Part shown: positions 1 to 6,765 of the stretch, piece after piece | Layout: every line of letters starts with the position of its first letter | Numbering within the stretch: the stretch's first letter is position 1 | Translations under genes and position numbers: made by a program | Assembly: GCA_947505565.1 (NCBI GenBank) | Contig: CANNLB010000016.1 | Coordinates: 1 to 11,531, forward strand | Direction of reading: 5' to 3' | DNA: 11,531 nt | Source of the DNA: Acidobacteriota bacterium | Lineage (GTDB): Bacteria; Acidobacteriota; Terriglobia; Bryobacterales; Bryobacteraceae | Notes under the pieces: model-generated | The model's database searches: none | What the model was told of the DNA's origin: nothing | What the model saw: the letters and a program-made list of their open reading frames with translations, nothing else

Positions 1-711
1 GGTCCTCAACACTGGTTTAAAGTCCCAGTCCCCCGTGCCGGGGTGTCTGCCGTCCATCTCGTTGACATGAATGTGGCGAATGATATCAAAATGACGGTCG
101 ACCAGGACTTCGTGCGATTCCACTTCTTTAACAGCGTTATGGGAGTCGTACATCGTTTGAACGGCTGGACTGGCGATGGAGGCGACGTAACCAGATGCTT
201 CTTCGAGCGTGTTCAAGACGTCGGTGTCGTGTGGCGGTAGCGGCTCCATCAGCAACGTGACCGCCCGCGAGGACGCATGTTCAGCCGCCCGCCGCAAGCC
301 TTCGACGTAGTGCGCCGTCGAGGTTGGCTTGTCCGAGCCTCCGACAGATTTTCGCTGCGCCGGAGAACCAAAAATCATCTTGCCGCCACCAAGATCGCCG
401 CAAAGGTCGATCAAAGTAGCGATATGCAGCCAACTCCGCGCTCGCAAAGCCATGTCTGGCGTCGTCACATGGAGACCCTTCGGGGCCACCATCAGCCAAT
501 GCAGCCCGACAAATTCCAACCCCTCGCTCGCCATAATGTCGACGAGTTCCCGGCGGCGTCCGGGAGAGATCGAAGCCGGGTCGTCCGCCAGCGTGAAATG
601 GGCGATTTCAATTCCGGCGTAACCGAGACGCTTAATCGTCCGGCACTGCTCGGCAAAATCCCAACCTTGGAAAACTTCATTGCAGATCGCCTGCCGAAAT
701 AGATAACTCAT
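1..711 (-). CDS. Sugar phosphate isomerase/epimerase (AP-endonuclease-2-like TIM barrel), 3'-truncated by window edge
   Basis: The reverse strand reads open from an ATG at 711 to base 1 (237 codons), so the C-terminus lies outside the window. An N-terminal 'GWDFAEQCRTIKRLGYAGIEIA' type strand-helix, a central 'LLMEPL' (E156), 'MYDSHN' (D189, H191) and 'IRHIHVNEMDGRHPGTGDWDF' (H215, E218) form the metal-binding pattern of xylose-isomerase-like TIM-barrel isomerases/epimerases (D-tagatose 3-epimerase and hydroxypyruvate isomerase relatives). Members interconvert ketoses or related small sugars in the cytoplasm using a divalent metal; the substrate cannot be told. The start is supported by an AGGAG that overlaps the TAG stop of the upstream dehydrogenase gene, which ends only 7 nt before this ATG. 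The two are therefore probably translationally coupled and may act in one sugar pathway (inference). Confidence 0.85.
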   Translation of the reverse strand, partial: MSYLFRQAICNEVFQGWDFAEQCRTIKRLGYAGIEIAHFTLADDPASISPGRRRELVDIMASEGLEFVGLHWLMVAPKGLHVTTPDMALRARSWLHIATLIDLCGDLGGGKMIFGSPAQRKSVGGSDKPTSTAHYVEGLRRAAEHASSRAVTLLMEPLPPHDTDVLNTLEEASGYVASIASPAVQTMYDSHNAVKEVESHEVLVDRHFDIIRHIHVNEMDGRHPGTGDWDFKPVLRT

Positions 712-718
712 CCATCTC

Positions 719-1720
719 CTAGTGTAAGCGGTGAACTACCTTGATTGCATCGCCCCCGGGAGAAGTGATCGACTCGACCGCGCGGTCTAGGGGTCGACGT
801 TCGATCATCGCCGCAAGCCAACTCGGTTCGGTCGCCCCGAGCGTTGCGATCGCCCGACGGAAATCGTCCGGCGCGGCGTTCACACTGCCCGCCAGAATCC
901 GATTGCCTACAATCAGATCCAGAAACGGCAGGCGCACGACCTCGTTCCGCGCGCCCAGCACAATCATAACTCCCAGTGGCCGCAAACACCCGATTGCCGC
1001 AGACGCCAGGGGCGCCGAACCGCACGCTTCAATCACAATGTCGGCGACCATCCCGGGCAAACGATTGAGAAAAGTAACGCCCGCCGAGCGTAAAAGACAC
1101 CCCCGCAGGCTATTCTCCGGCTCCTGAGAAACCACGGTTACCTGCCATCCCCGCTGCAAACCGGCCCAGGCCGCCAGAATCCCAACCGCACCGGCTCCTA
1201 AAATCACGACGGATCGAGTTTCGCCCAAATGCAACCGAGCGGCCTGCGCATAGGCCTTCTCCACCACGCTCATCGGCTCCACCAGAACCGCTACATCCAC
1301 CAAACTGGTCGGCACGGGAAACAAATCCTCCGCCCGATCCACCGCCCATTCGGCGCAGTAACCGTGGAGCCCGACAATTCCTCGTTCCCGATAATCTCCC
1401 GTGAGACACAAATCCCGCCGCCCCGCCGAACACGAAGCACAGGAGCCCGAACAAGCCCGGCGAACCGACGGGACGACGTAGTCGCCCGCCCGAAATCGCG
1501 AATGCGTCGATCGTTCGACCATAGCCACCGCCTCGTGACCGAGAATGAGGGCCGACTCCGAAGCCGGCGGCGCACCGAAATCGAACGCCGCCAAATCGCG
1601 GTCTGTCCCGCAAATCCCACACTCTAGTACACGAAGATACACTTCGCCTTCCGGCGGCTCCGCCACGCGGTTGTCGAGTCGCAATCGCCGCTCCGTATAA
1701 TCGAGCAGCAGCGCCCGCAT
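719..1720 (-). CDS. Zinc-dependent MDR alcohol/sugar dehydrogenase (glucose 1-dehydrogenase-like)
   Basis: A 333-aa medium-chain dehydrogenase. Seen: catalytic-zinc region C34-G-I-C-G-T-D40, G61-H62-E63, the structural-zinc cysteines C90, C94, C97, C105, an E148-P149 pair, and the Rossmann G175-x-G177-x-x-G180 nucleotide-binding loop. The spacing 'CGICGTDRDL...GHEA...GRRDLC..GDYRERGIVGLHGYCAEW' resembles archaeal/bacterial glucose dehydrogenases that oxidise aldoses with NAD(P)+, so a sugar or sugar-alcohol substrate is likely, but it could be a polyol or threonine-type dehydrogenase. The open frame extends to 1885, but the ATG at 1720 is chosen because conserved homology begins there and because it forms a TAATG 1-nt overlap with the stop of the upstream glycosyltransferase gene. 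It is followed at 7 nt by the isomerase gene, giving a dehydrogenase-isomerase pair. Confidence 0.88.
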   Translation of the reverse strand: MRALLLDYTERRLRLDNRVAEPPEGEVYLRVLECGICGTDRDLAAFDFGAPPASESALILGHEAVAMVERSTHSRFRAGDYVVPSVRRACSGSCASCSAGRRDLCLTGDYRERGIVGLHGYCAEWAVDRAEDLFPVPTSLVDVAVLVEPMSVVEKAYAQAARLHLGETRSVVILGAGAVGILAAWAGLQRGWQVTVVSQEPENSLRGCLLRSAGVTFLNRLPGMVADIVIEACGSAPLASAAIGCLRPLGVMIVLGARNEVVRLPFLDLIVGNRILAGSVNAAPDDFRRAIATLGATEPSWLAAMIERRPLDRAVESITSPGGDAIKVVHRLH

Positions 1721-3141
1721 TACTTTTCCTGGCTTCCCGGCTTGCGGCCCACCGCGACCATCGTCAATCCCGGTAAGGGAATGAAGCGATCGATCAAACG
1801 CAAAAGCCACACCGTCTTGTCGAAGATCTTTAAGGTGATCCGCGAGATGCGGCGGCTCCCCAAGACCCTTGAATTCGTCCACCAAGCCAATGTCCCCAAC
1901 CGGTTGAAAGTTCTGGTCGACTCCATCGTCATGCCGACGGACTCGAAAAGCTTGGTCATGTCGGCTCGACTGAATCGTCGCAGATAGCCCATCTCGCGGT
2001 CGAGGGAACCAAACAGAGCCGGGCCATGCGGCACCAGCAAAACGATACTGCCACCGGGCGAGAGCTTTTCGGCCAACTGCGCCAGGAGCGCCGCCGGGTC
2101 GGCCATGGACTCGAGCACATTGATTGCAAGCGCAGTATCCAAGCCCGAAGGCAGCTGCTCGAAATGTTTGGTGGCTGCCGGATTGAGCTCCAGTACGTGA
2201 ACGCTCGGCGTTTTCAGAAAGCGATTGCGCAATGCGTGGAGGTAGACAGCTTCGTCCTCGCAGGCAAAATAGTCGATCTTGCGACTCATCAGTCGCCCCG
2301 TGAAATCGCCGATGCCAGCTCCGAGTTCGACTACCCGATCACCCAGGTGGGGTCGCAGCATCGTTGTTGCCCAGGAGATGTACTGGGGCGTGCCGGTTAG
2401 ATTATTGAGGTGCTGACGACCATAGTTTTCCGCGTAAAGGTCGTCGACCAGCCAGAAGTATAGGATCACGCCGAGGGCTTTAACCCCATCCTTCCACCCA
2501 ATCTTCTTGCCTTCCTCAAACGTTCGCCCGTGGTAACTGATGGGCACCTCATACACGCGCAACTTGCGCTTGGATGTCTTCATCGTGATTTCGGGTTCAA
2601 AGCCGAAGCGATCCGAGCGGATCGGAATGCTCTTCAGCAGGTCCGTCCGGAATACCTTGTAGCAGGTTTCAATATCGGTGCAATGGAGATCGGAGAACAT
2701 GTTGCAGATGAGCGTGATCGTGTGATTGATCATCGAATGCCAAAAACGCAGAACCCGGCGCTGTTCTCCCGCCATGTAGCGGGATCCGAAAACCGCATCG
2801 GCGCGGCCCTCGAGCAGCGGCTTCAGTAGAACGCTATACTCGCCGGGGTCGTACTCTAAGTCTGCGTCCTGTACCAGAACAAAATCGCCCGTGGCGTGGC
2901 TCAGCGCCGTCCGAATCGCTGCGCCCTTACCCTCGTTTTTCGACTTCCGAAACAACTTGATTTCCGGATGCGTCACCACAAATGCTTCGAGGATATCGCC
3001 CGTGCCATCCGTAGAGCAATCGTCTACTAGAATAACCTCCCGCTCAAGACCCTCGGGCAATGGAGATTCCAATACTTTTGCCAAACTAGCCCGAACTACA
3101 GCTCTCTCGTTATATACCGGGACAAGAATCGAAAGGCGCAC
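1720..3141 (-). CDS. Bifunctional GT2 glycosyltransferase / class I SAM-dependent methyltransferase
   Basis: A 473-aa two-domain protein. Residues 1-235 are a GT-A fold family 2 glycosyltransferase of the dolichyl-phosphate mannose/glucose synthase type: 'LSILVPVYNE' at the start, 'VDDCSTDGT' near 40-46, the metal/nucleotide-sugar motif D92-A-D94, then 'GFEPEIT' and 'YEVPISYHGRTFEEGKKIGWKDG'. Residues 250-470 are a class I methyltransferase with the SAM loop 'VVELGAGIGDF' (270-280), 'DTALAINVLESM' (motif II-like) and 'REMGYLRRFS'. The protein probably transfers a sugar from a nucleotide donor to a lipid or glycan acceptor and methylates a related substrate; the actual substrates are unknown. 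The start is a GTG at 3141: the open frame runs on to 3222, but that stretch lies partly inside a tRNA gene and reads the typical false 'RVRISSPAP' peptide. A weak GGGA lies about 8 nt upstream. The stop overlaps the next ATG by 1 nt. Confidence 0.88.
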   Translation of the reverse strand: MRLSILVPVYNERAVVRASLAKVLESPLPEGLEREVILVDDCSTDGTGDILEAFVVTHPEIKLFRKSKNEGKGAAIRTALSHATGDFVLVQDADLEYDPGEYSVLLKPLLEGRADAVFGSRYMAGEQRRVLRFWHSMINHTITLICNMFSDLHCTDIETCYKVFRTDLLKSIPIRSDRFGFEPEITMKTSKRKLRVYEVPISYHGRTFEEGKKIGWKDGVKALGVILYFWLVDDLYAENYGRQHLNNLTGTPQYISWATTMLRPHLGDRVVELGAGIGDFTGRLMSRKIDYFACEDEAVYLHALRNRFLKTPSVHVLELNPAATKHFEQLPSGLDTALAINVLESMADPAALLAQLAEKLSPGGSIVLLVPHGPALFGSLDREMGYLRRFSRADMTKLFESVGMTMESTRTFNRLGTLAWWTNSRVLGSRRISRITLKIFDKTVWLLRLIDRFIPLPGLTMVAVGRKPGSQEK

Positions 3142-3192
3142 CAGAGTTATCCCATTCGAGAACCTTCGTACTACCCGATACGGAAGATGGAT

Positions 3193-3267
3193 TGGAGCGG
3201 GAGACGAGATTCGAACTCGCAACCAACAGCTTGGAAGGCTGAGACTCTACCATTGAGTTACCCCCGC
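3193..3267 (-). tRNA. tRNA-Gly (anticodon UCC)
   Basis: The reverse strand gives a 75-nt cloverleaf with CCA encoded in the DNA. The acceptor stem GCGGGGG pairs with CTCCCGC (one G-U), the D arm is ACTC...GAGT with loop AATGGTA, the anticodon stem TCAGC/GCTGT flanks loop CTTCCAA with anticodon TCC (complement of 3233-3235), and the T arm GCGAG/CTCGT holds the canonical TTCGAAT loop. Discriminator T precedes CCA. It decodes GGA/GGG glycine codons. A strong promoter lies just upstream, and the glycosyltransferase/methyltransferase gene starts 51 nt downstream without an obvious terminator between. Confidence 0.97.
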
Positions 3268-3285
3268 TCAAAGGAGCTCTATTCG

Positions 3286-3314
3286 ATTGTAAACGCTAGC
3301 GCTCCACAGGTCAA
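3286..3314 (-). promoter_or_regulatory. Sigma70-type promoter for tRNA-Gly
   Basis: On the reverse strand, a -35 TTGACC (3314-3309) is followed after exactly 17 nt by a -10 TACAAT (3291-3286); each differs from consensus at one position. The expected start near 3279 gives a leader of about 12 nt before the mature tRNA 5' end at 3267. It begins only 23 nt after the stop of the sugar transferase gene. With no terminator seen after the tRNA, it may also feed the three glycan/sugar genes downstream. Confidence 0.75.
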
Positions 3315-3337
3315 ATTCGCCAGCTCCTGGGTCACAA

Positions 3338-4726
3338 TTATTGCGCCCCTCTCCCCAAAATCACTGTCTTCAAGCTGTTCACGATAATGTACAGGTCGAG
3401 TGACGGAGACAGGTGCTTTATGTAGTACAAATCGTACTCGAGCTTAGTGATCGTATCTTCGACCGTATCGCCGTACTTGTGATTGATCTGCGCCCACCCG
3501 GTAATGCCGGGCTTCACAAAATGGCGCTGCCGGTAAAATGGAATCTTCTCCGTTAGAGCTTGAACGAACTCCGGTCGCTCCGGACGGGGTCCCACGAAAC
3601 TCATGTCGCCCCGCAAAACATTAAAGAATTGGGGCAGTTCGTCCAGCCGAAACAGGCGAAGGTATTTGCCGATCGACGTGATCCGTGGGTCATTCCTCGA
3701 CGCCCACACGGCTCCCGTTCTGGCTTCGGCGTCGGCTCGCATCGAGCGGAACTTAAAGACGGTAAACGGAACATCCTTCAGTCCCACTCTCGTTTGCCGA
3801 TGAAAAATGGGGCCAGGCGAGGTGAGGCGCACAAGCAACGCAACCACCAACATGACAGGGGACAGCACCGTTAACCCGATCAGCGCCAACACCCAGGAGT
3901 AAAAGCCCTGCACGGCGACACTGCGCGGCGCAGGACCCAGTTCACTTGAAAACACCAGTTGCGAAGGGCGAAGATCACGGGTCGAAACCCTCCCGAAAGT
4001 GGTCTCGTACAGAAGAGAGGCCTCTTCGACGTGAACTCCAGAGAGCCGGATATCTAACAGCTCGTAAATAGGCATTACCTCCCGTCTCTGGGACATCCCG
4101 ACAATAATTCGGTCCGGTTTTGTTCGTGCGGTCACCGCTCGCAACTCATCGATCGAGCCTAAACGCGGGATGTGCTTGGCCAGCGCGTCGCCGCTCCCAT
4201 CGTCGACGTAGCCGAGAATCTGCAACCCCAGTTCCGGGCGCAAAGACACCCGCTCTCCGATTTCGGACAATATCGAAGAAGTGCCGACGAACAATACCGA
4301 GATATGGCCTAGCGCAGAGAACACCAGCCGCAAAAAGGCCAACCGCCAAACCGGTAGTAGAACCATCATCAGAACCGAGCCGTAAATCATCAGCCACCGC
4401 GCTAACAGATACGTCGGGTTAACGTATGTCAACAACGCCTGGAACAGAAACGCAATCCCGATCGCCATAGAAAACTGCTGAACCAGCAACATCCGGCTGC
4501 GAACTCGCAAATTATTGTAGAGGTCCTGAAAGTAGAGGCCGATCAGGATGCTGATGACTACGATCGTGATCCGAAACAGCCCGTCCTGCTCCATCAAAAA
4601 GAACTCGGGATCGAGGTCATTTACCAGGAGAGACGCGAAAATTAATGAAAAATAGATCAGCACGACTTCCGACAGCAGCAGTGCGAGCACACTGGTCGGT
4701 ATGAAAACTCGGAATAGTCTTATCAT
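3338..4726 (-). CDS. Membrane polyprenyl-phosphate sugar-1-phosphate transferase (EpsB/WcaJ-type, TIGR03013-like)
   Basis: A 462-aa initiating glycosyltransferase. Four N-terminal membrane segments (about 10-34, 50-66, 84-103, 110-128) lead into a soluble Rossmann-like region ('ISVLFVGTSS' at 142, 'DRIIVGMSQRR' at 205). A further hydrophobic helix (278-299) anchors the C-terminal catalytic domain: 'FKFRSMR' (324-330), 'LDELPQFFNVLRGDMSFVGPRPERP' (361-385, with the catalytic D362-E363), 'KPGITGWAQIN' (405-415) and 'LEYDLYYIKH' (429-438). Such enzymes move a sugar 1-phosphate from a UDP-sugar to undecaprenyl phosphate at the inner membrane, starting exopolysaccharide or O-antigen repeat units. 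The C-terminal 'TVILGRGAQ' and the layout resemble the PEP-CTERM/exosortase-associated EpsB subfamily, but no exosortase is in view. The ATG at 4726 has no clear ribosome binding site; it overlaps by 4 nt (ATGA) the stop of a 58-codon upstream ORF, which suggests coupled translation. Confidence 0.9.
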   Translation of the reverse strand: MIRLFRVFIPTSVLALLLSEVVLIYFSLIFASLLVNDLDPEFFLMEQDGLFRITIVVISILIGLYFQDLYNNLRVRSRMLLVQQFSMAIGIAFLFQALLTYVNPTYLLARWLMIYGSVLMMVLLPVWRLAFLRLVFSALGHISVLFVGTSSILSEIGERVSLRPELGLQILGYVDDGSGDALAKHIPRLGSIDELRAVTARTKPDRIIVGMSQRREVMPIYELLDIRLSGVHVEEASLLYETTFGRVSTRDLRPSQLVFSSELGPAPRSVAVQGFYSWVLALIGLTVLSPVMLVVALLVRLTSPGPIFHRQTRVGLKDVPFTVFKFRSMRADAEARTGAVWASRNDPRITSIGKYLRLFRLDELPQFFNVLRGDMSFVGPRPERPEFVQALTEKIPFYRQRHFVKPGITGWAQINHKYGDTVEDTITKLEYDLYYIKHLSPSLDLYIIVNSLKTVILGRGAQ

Positions 4727-4899
4727 TCGGCAGAGGTAGAGAGCGGATTTGGCCGGGAAAAGTATTTGCTTCGGGTACGGAGCGCACCAAGGGCTCGAAC
4801 CCGAACGACGCCAAAGCTAACCCATAGGGCGAATATCGGCAGAAATGAACAAATCCTCCACCGTGGATGTTCGCGAGAGCGGGAAGAGAAATCCAGCAT
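4723..4899 (-). CDS. Possible 58-aa membrane miniprotein coupled to the sugar transferase
   Basis: A 58-codon ORF begins at the ATG at 4899 and ends at a TGA that overlaps the sugar transferase ATG (ATGA). A purine-rich GAGGGGG lies about 9 nt before the ATG, and a perfect TATAAT box lies some 23 nt upstream. The peptide has an arginine-rich N-terminus (residues 7-15), a hydrophobic stretch 'ICSFLPIFALWVSFGVV' (16-32) that could cross the membrane once, then a basic tail. I recognise no family, and codon bias is weak, so it may be only a leader peptide or a chance frame. Its value is the arrangement: it fills the otherwise empty 190-nt leader of a gene that lacks its own ribosome binding site. 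Confidence 0.4.
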   Translation of the reverse strand: MLDFSSRSREHPRWRICSFLPIFALWVSFGVVRVRALGALRTRSKYFSRPNPLSTSAE

Positions 4900-4921
4900 C
4901 GTTGCGTGCCCCCTCGCATCA

Positions 4922-4927
4922 ATTATA
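4922..4927 (-). promoter_or_regulatory. Candidate -10 box (TATAAT) for the leftward glycan genes
   Basis: The reverse strand has a perfect TATAAT preceded by an A-tract (AAAAAAA, complement of 4947-4953) some 20-26 nt upstream that could act as an UP element. No good -35 hexamer is present at 16-18 nt (the sequence there is A/G-rich), so it may be activator-dependent. Transcription would begin near 4915, just before the 58-codon ORF. Confidence 0.45.
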
Positions 4928-4987
4928 GCGAGCCCCTTGGGTACTCTTTTTTTCGAATTTTAACTTGTTCGATCACACCGAGTCCAC

Positions 4988-5016
4988 TTGACGAAGAATG
5001 GCTAAATGGATACGAT
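4988..5016 (+). promoter_or_regulatory. Sigma70-type promoter of the isc operon
   Basis: TTGACG (4988-4993) is followed after exactly 17 nt by TACGAT (5011-5016); the first differs from consensus at one position and the second at two. The predicted start near 5023 leaves a leader of about 24 nt before the iscR ATG at 5047. It is the only good promoter visible ahead of the seven-gene operon. Confidence 0.65.
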
Positions 5017-5020
5017 CAAT

Positions 5021-5041
5021 GTAGGACCTAAACAGTCGGAT
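5021..5041 (+). promoter_or_regulatory. Candidate IscR/Rrf2 operator overlapping the isc transcription start
   Basis: The sequence GTAGGACC-TAAAC-AGTCGGAT is an imperfect inverted repeat whose right half (AGTCGGAT) resembles the half-site of type-1 IscR operators. It lies immediately downstream of the -10 box across the expected start site, where a repressor would block transcription. The left half matches poorly, so this is a proposal from position and partial similarity. Confidence 0.35.
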
Positions 5042-5046
5042 TTGCG

Positions 5047-5526
5047 ATGCTGAAATTGACTAAAAAAGCGGATTACGGGTTGATCGCGATGCGACACCTC
5101 ACGACGGTATACCCACGTTCCGCGAGTGCCAAGGACATTTCCGATCATTATGGTCTGCCCGCACCCGTCCTCGCCAAAATTCTTCAAACGCTCGTCCGTG
5201 GCGGCTTTCTGGCCTCCGAGCATGGAGCCAACGGCGGCTACCGGCTCAGCCGCGGCCCCGAACTGATCACCGCCTTCGACATTGTGCGAACGATCGATGG
5301 ACCGATTTTTCTTACATCCTGTTTCACCGAAAACGGAGACTGCGAACACCACAAGAAATGTTCAATCCGAGATCCCTTACGCCGTATTCACGAAGGGATT
5401 ATTAGTCTTTTGAACAAGATGACCATGTCCGAACTTGCCGCCGATGCCGATCCGGTCTCCGGCAACTCCCCGATCGGCATGGTTTCCAGCGCCAATCTCA
5501 CCATTCTGAACCGCCAGCAACTATGA
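5047..5526 (+). CDS. iscR: IscR-like Rrf2-family [2Fe-2S] transcriptional regulator
   Basis: 159 aa, close to the usual IscR length (about 160). The N-terminal winged helix shows the Rrf2 signatures '[15 protein letters not shown]' (4-18), '[23 protein letters not shown]' (31-53) and '[13 protein letters not shown]' (57-69, the wing). Three cysteines, C92, C99 and C105, sit in '[21 protein letters not shown]' and correspond to the cluster ligands of IscR (C-x5-C-x5-C in Escherichia coli); here the first gap is one residue longer. IscR carrying a [2Fe-2S] cluster typically represses its own operon, so this gene is expected to give negative feedback on cluster assembly. It is first in the operon and its TGA overlaps the iscS ATG by 4 nt. 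A weak CGGA lies 6 nt before the ATG. Other Rrf2 regulators (NsrR, SufR-like) share this shape, but the neighbours favour IscR. Confidence 0.9.
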   Translation: MLKLTKKADYGLIAMRHLTTVYPRSASAKDISDHYGLPAPVLAKILQTLVRGGFLASEHGANGGYRLSRGPELITAFDIVRTIDGPIFLTSCFTENGDCEHHKKCSIRDPLRRIHEGIISLLNKMTMSELAADADPVSGNSPIGMVSSANLTILNRQQL

Positions 5527-6734
5527 AACCCATCTACTTCGACAATCACTCCACGACGCAGTTGGACCCCCGAGTACTGCAAGCCATGCTGCCGTACTTC
5601 ACCGATCTGTTCGGTAACTCCGCAAGTCGCAACCACGCTTATGGTTGGGAAGCGGAAGAAGCCGTAGAAAAATCGCGGGGCCAAATTGCCTCGCTCATCG
5701 GAGCCAACTCGAAAGAAATCGTCTTCACGAGCGGTGCCACCGAATCGAACAATCTCGCCATCAAGGGCGTCGCCGAGATGTATGCCGAAAAAGGCAACCA
5801 TATCATTACGTCGGCCACCGAACACAAGGCGGTCCTCGATACCTGCAAGCACCTGGAAAAGAAGGGCTGCCGGGTCACCTACCTCCCGGTCATGGGCGAC
5901 GGTCGAATCGATATGGAGATGCTCCAGAACGCCATTACCGACAAGACGATCCTGATCAGCATCATGTACGCCAACAACGAAATTGGTGTTTTGCAACCGA
6001 TCGCCGAGATTGGCAAGTTAGCCAAGGAACGCGGGGTTCTCTTCCACTCCGACGCCGTCCAGGCCGTTGGGAAAGTGGCCGTCAACGTCATCTCTGAGAA
6101 CATCGACCTGTTGTCGATCACCGCGCACAAAATGTACGGACCGAAGGGCGTCGGCGCCCTGTACGTTCGCCGAAAAGGTCCCCGCGTCCAACTCACCGCT
6201 CAACTCGACGGAGGCGGTCATGAACGCGGCATGCGGTCCGGTACATTGAACGTTCCCGGTATCGTCGGCCTTGGCGAAGCCTGTGCGATCGCCAAAGCTG
6301 AGATGGCCGAAGAGTCCAAGAAGCTGAGCGGAATGCGCGATCGCCTGCGCGCGAAGTTCGAAGCCGCTCTCGATGAAGTCTTCATTAACGGCTCGATGGA
6401 GCACCGCCTGCCGCACAACCTCAATATGAGCTTTGCCTATGTCGAAGGCGAAAGCCTTCTGATGGGTATCAACGATATCGCCGTCAGCTCCGGTTCGGCT
6501 TGCACCTCCGCGACCCTCGAACCGAGCTATGTGCTCAAGGCCCTCGGCCTCGGTGACGATATGGCGCACACCTCGATCCGCTTCGGTCTCGGCCGCTTCA
6601 ATACCGACGCCGAGGTCGACTATGTAGCCGACAAGGTCATCTCGGTCGTCAAGAAACTGCGCGAACTTTCGCCCCTCTATGAAATGGTGAAAGAAGGCAT
6701 CGATCTTAGCAAGGTTCAGTGGACAGCTCACTAA
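5523..6734 (+). CDS. iscS: Cysteine desulfurase IscS
   Basis: 403 aa, a group I PLP-dependent cysteine desulfurase that takes sulfur from L-cysteine as a persulfide, giving alanine, and passes it to IscU and other acceptors. Seen: '[12 protein letters not shown]' at the N-terminus, '[13 protein letters not shown]' (70-82), 'SATEHKAVL' (97-105), 'YANNEIG' (149-155), '[11 protein letters not shown]' (174-184), the PLP-binding K203 in '[13 protein letters not shown]', and the catalytic C327 in '[17 protein letters not shown]', on the long mobile loop typical of IscS rather than SufS. The C-terminal '[16 protein letters not shown]' matches the IscS tail that contacts IscU. The start overlaps the iscR stop (ATGA) and no separate ribosome binding site is visible, so translation is probably coupled. 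The last codons and stop are part of a short tandem duplication. Confidence 0.97.
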   Translation: MKPIYFDNHSTTQLDPRVLQAMLPYFTDLFGNSASRNHAYGWEAEEAVEKSRGQIASLIGANSKEIVFTSGATESNNLAIKGVAEMYAEKGNHIITSATEHKAVLDTCKHLEKKGCRVTYLPVMGDGRIDMEMLQNAITDKTILISIMYANNEIGVLQPIAEIGKLAKERGVLFHSDAVQAVGKVAVNVISENIDLLSITAHKMYGPKGVGALYVRRKGPRVQLTAQLDGGGHERGMRSGTLNVPGIVGLGEACAIAKAEMAEESKKLSGMRDRLRAKFEAALDEVFINGSMEHRLPHNLNMSFAYVEGESLLMGINDIAVSSGSACTSATLEPSYVLKALGLGDDMAHTSIRFGLGRFNTDAEVDYVADKVISVVKKLRELSPLYEMVKEGIDLSKVQWTAH

Positions 6735-6750
6735 CTGGACAGCTCACTAA
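6720..6750 (+). repeat. 15-bp tandem direct repeat at the iscS stop codon
   Basis: TGGACAGCTCACTAA occurs twice, at 6720-6734 and 6736-6750, separated by one C. The first copy encodes the final W-T-A-H-stop of IscS; the second is noncoding and extends the gap to iscU. It looks like a recent slippage-type duplication that created a dispensable second copy of the gene end. Confidence 0.95.
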
Positions 6751-6754
6751 TTTT

Positions 6755-6760
6755 AGGAGA
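6755..6760 (+). promoter_or_regulatory. Strong ribosome binding site of iscU
   Basis: AGGAGA lies 5 nt before the iscU ATG at 6766. It is among the clearest Shine-Dalgarno sequences in the operon, in keeping with a scaffold protein needed in quantity and with the loss of direct stop-start coupling to iscS. Confidence 0.8.
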
Positions 6761-6765
6761 ATCAA

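Noticed and set aside
1721..1885. 55-residue N-terminal extension of the MDR dehydrogenase
   Set aside because: It lies wholly within the coding end of the glycosyltransferase/methyltransferase in another frame and has no family similarity; the ATG at 1720 fits both homology and the TAATG overlap.
3142..3222. N-terminal extension of the glycosyltransferase/methyltransferase reading RVRISSPAP
   Set aside because: It runs into the tRNA-Gly gene from a TTG; this peptide is the usual artefact of translating a tRNA T arm. The GTG at 3141 directly precedes the conserved GT2 start.
3338..4726. Membership in a PEP-CTERM/exosortase system
   Set aside because: The sugar transferase resembles the EpsB subfamily, but no exosortase, PEP-CTERM protein or associated regulator is seen in the window.
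4930..4953. Rightward hairpin plus T7 tract resembling an intrinsic terminator (GAGCCC/GGG-bulge-CTC)
   Set aside because: The stem is only 6 bp with a bulge and no rightward gene precedes it; the A-tract on the other strand is better explained as part of the leftward promoter region.
6018..6731. Long antisense open frame (237 codons) opposite iscS
   Set aside because: It shadows a gene with clear full-length homology; long antisense frames are expected in GC-rich coding DNA. The same holds for those opposite hscB (7411-8028) and hscA (8260-8880).
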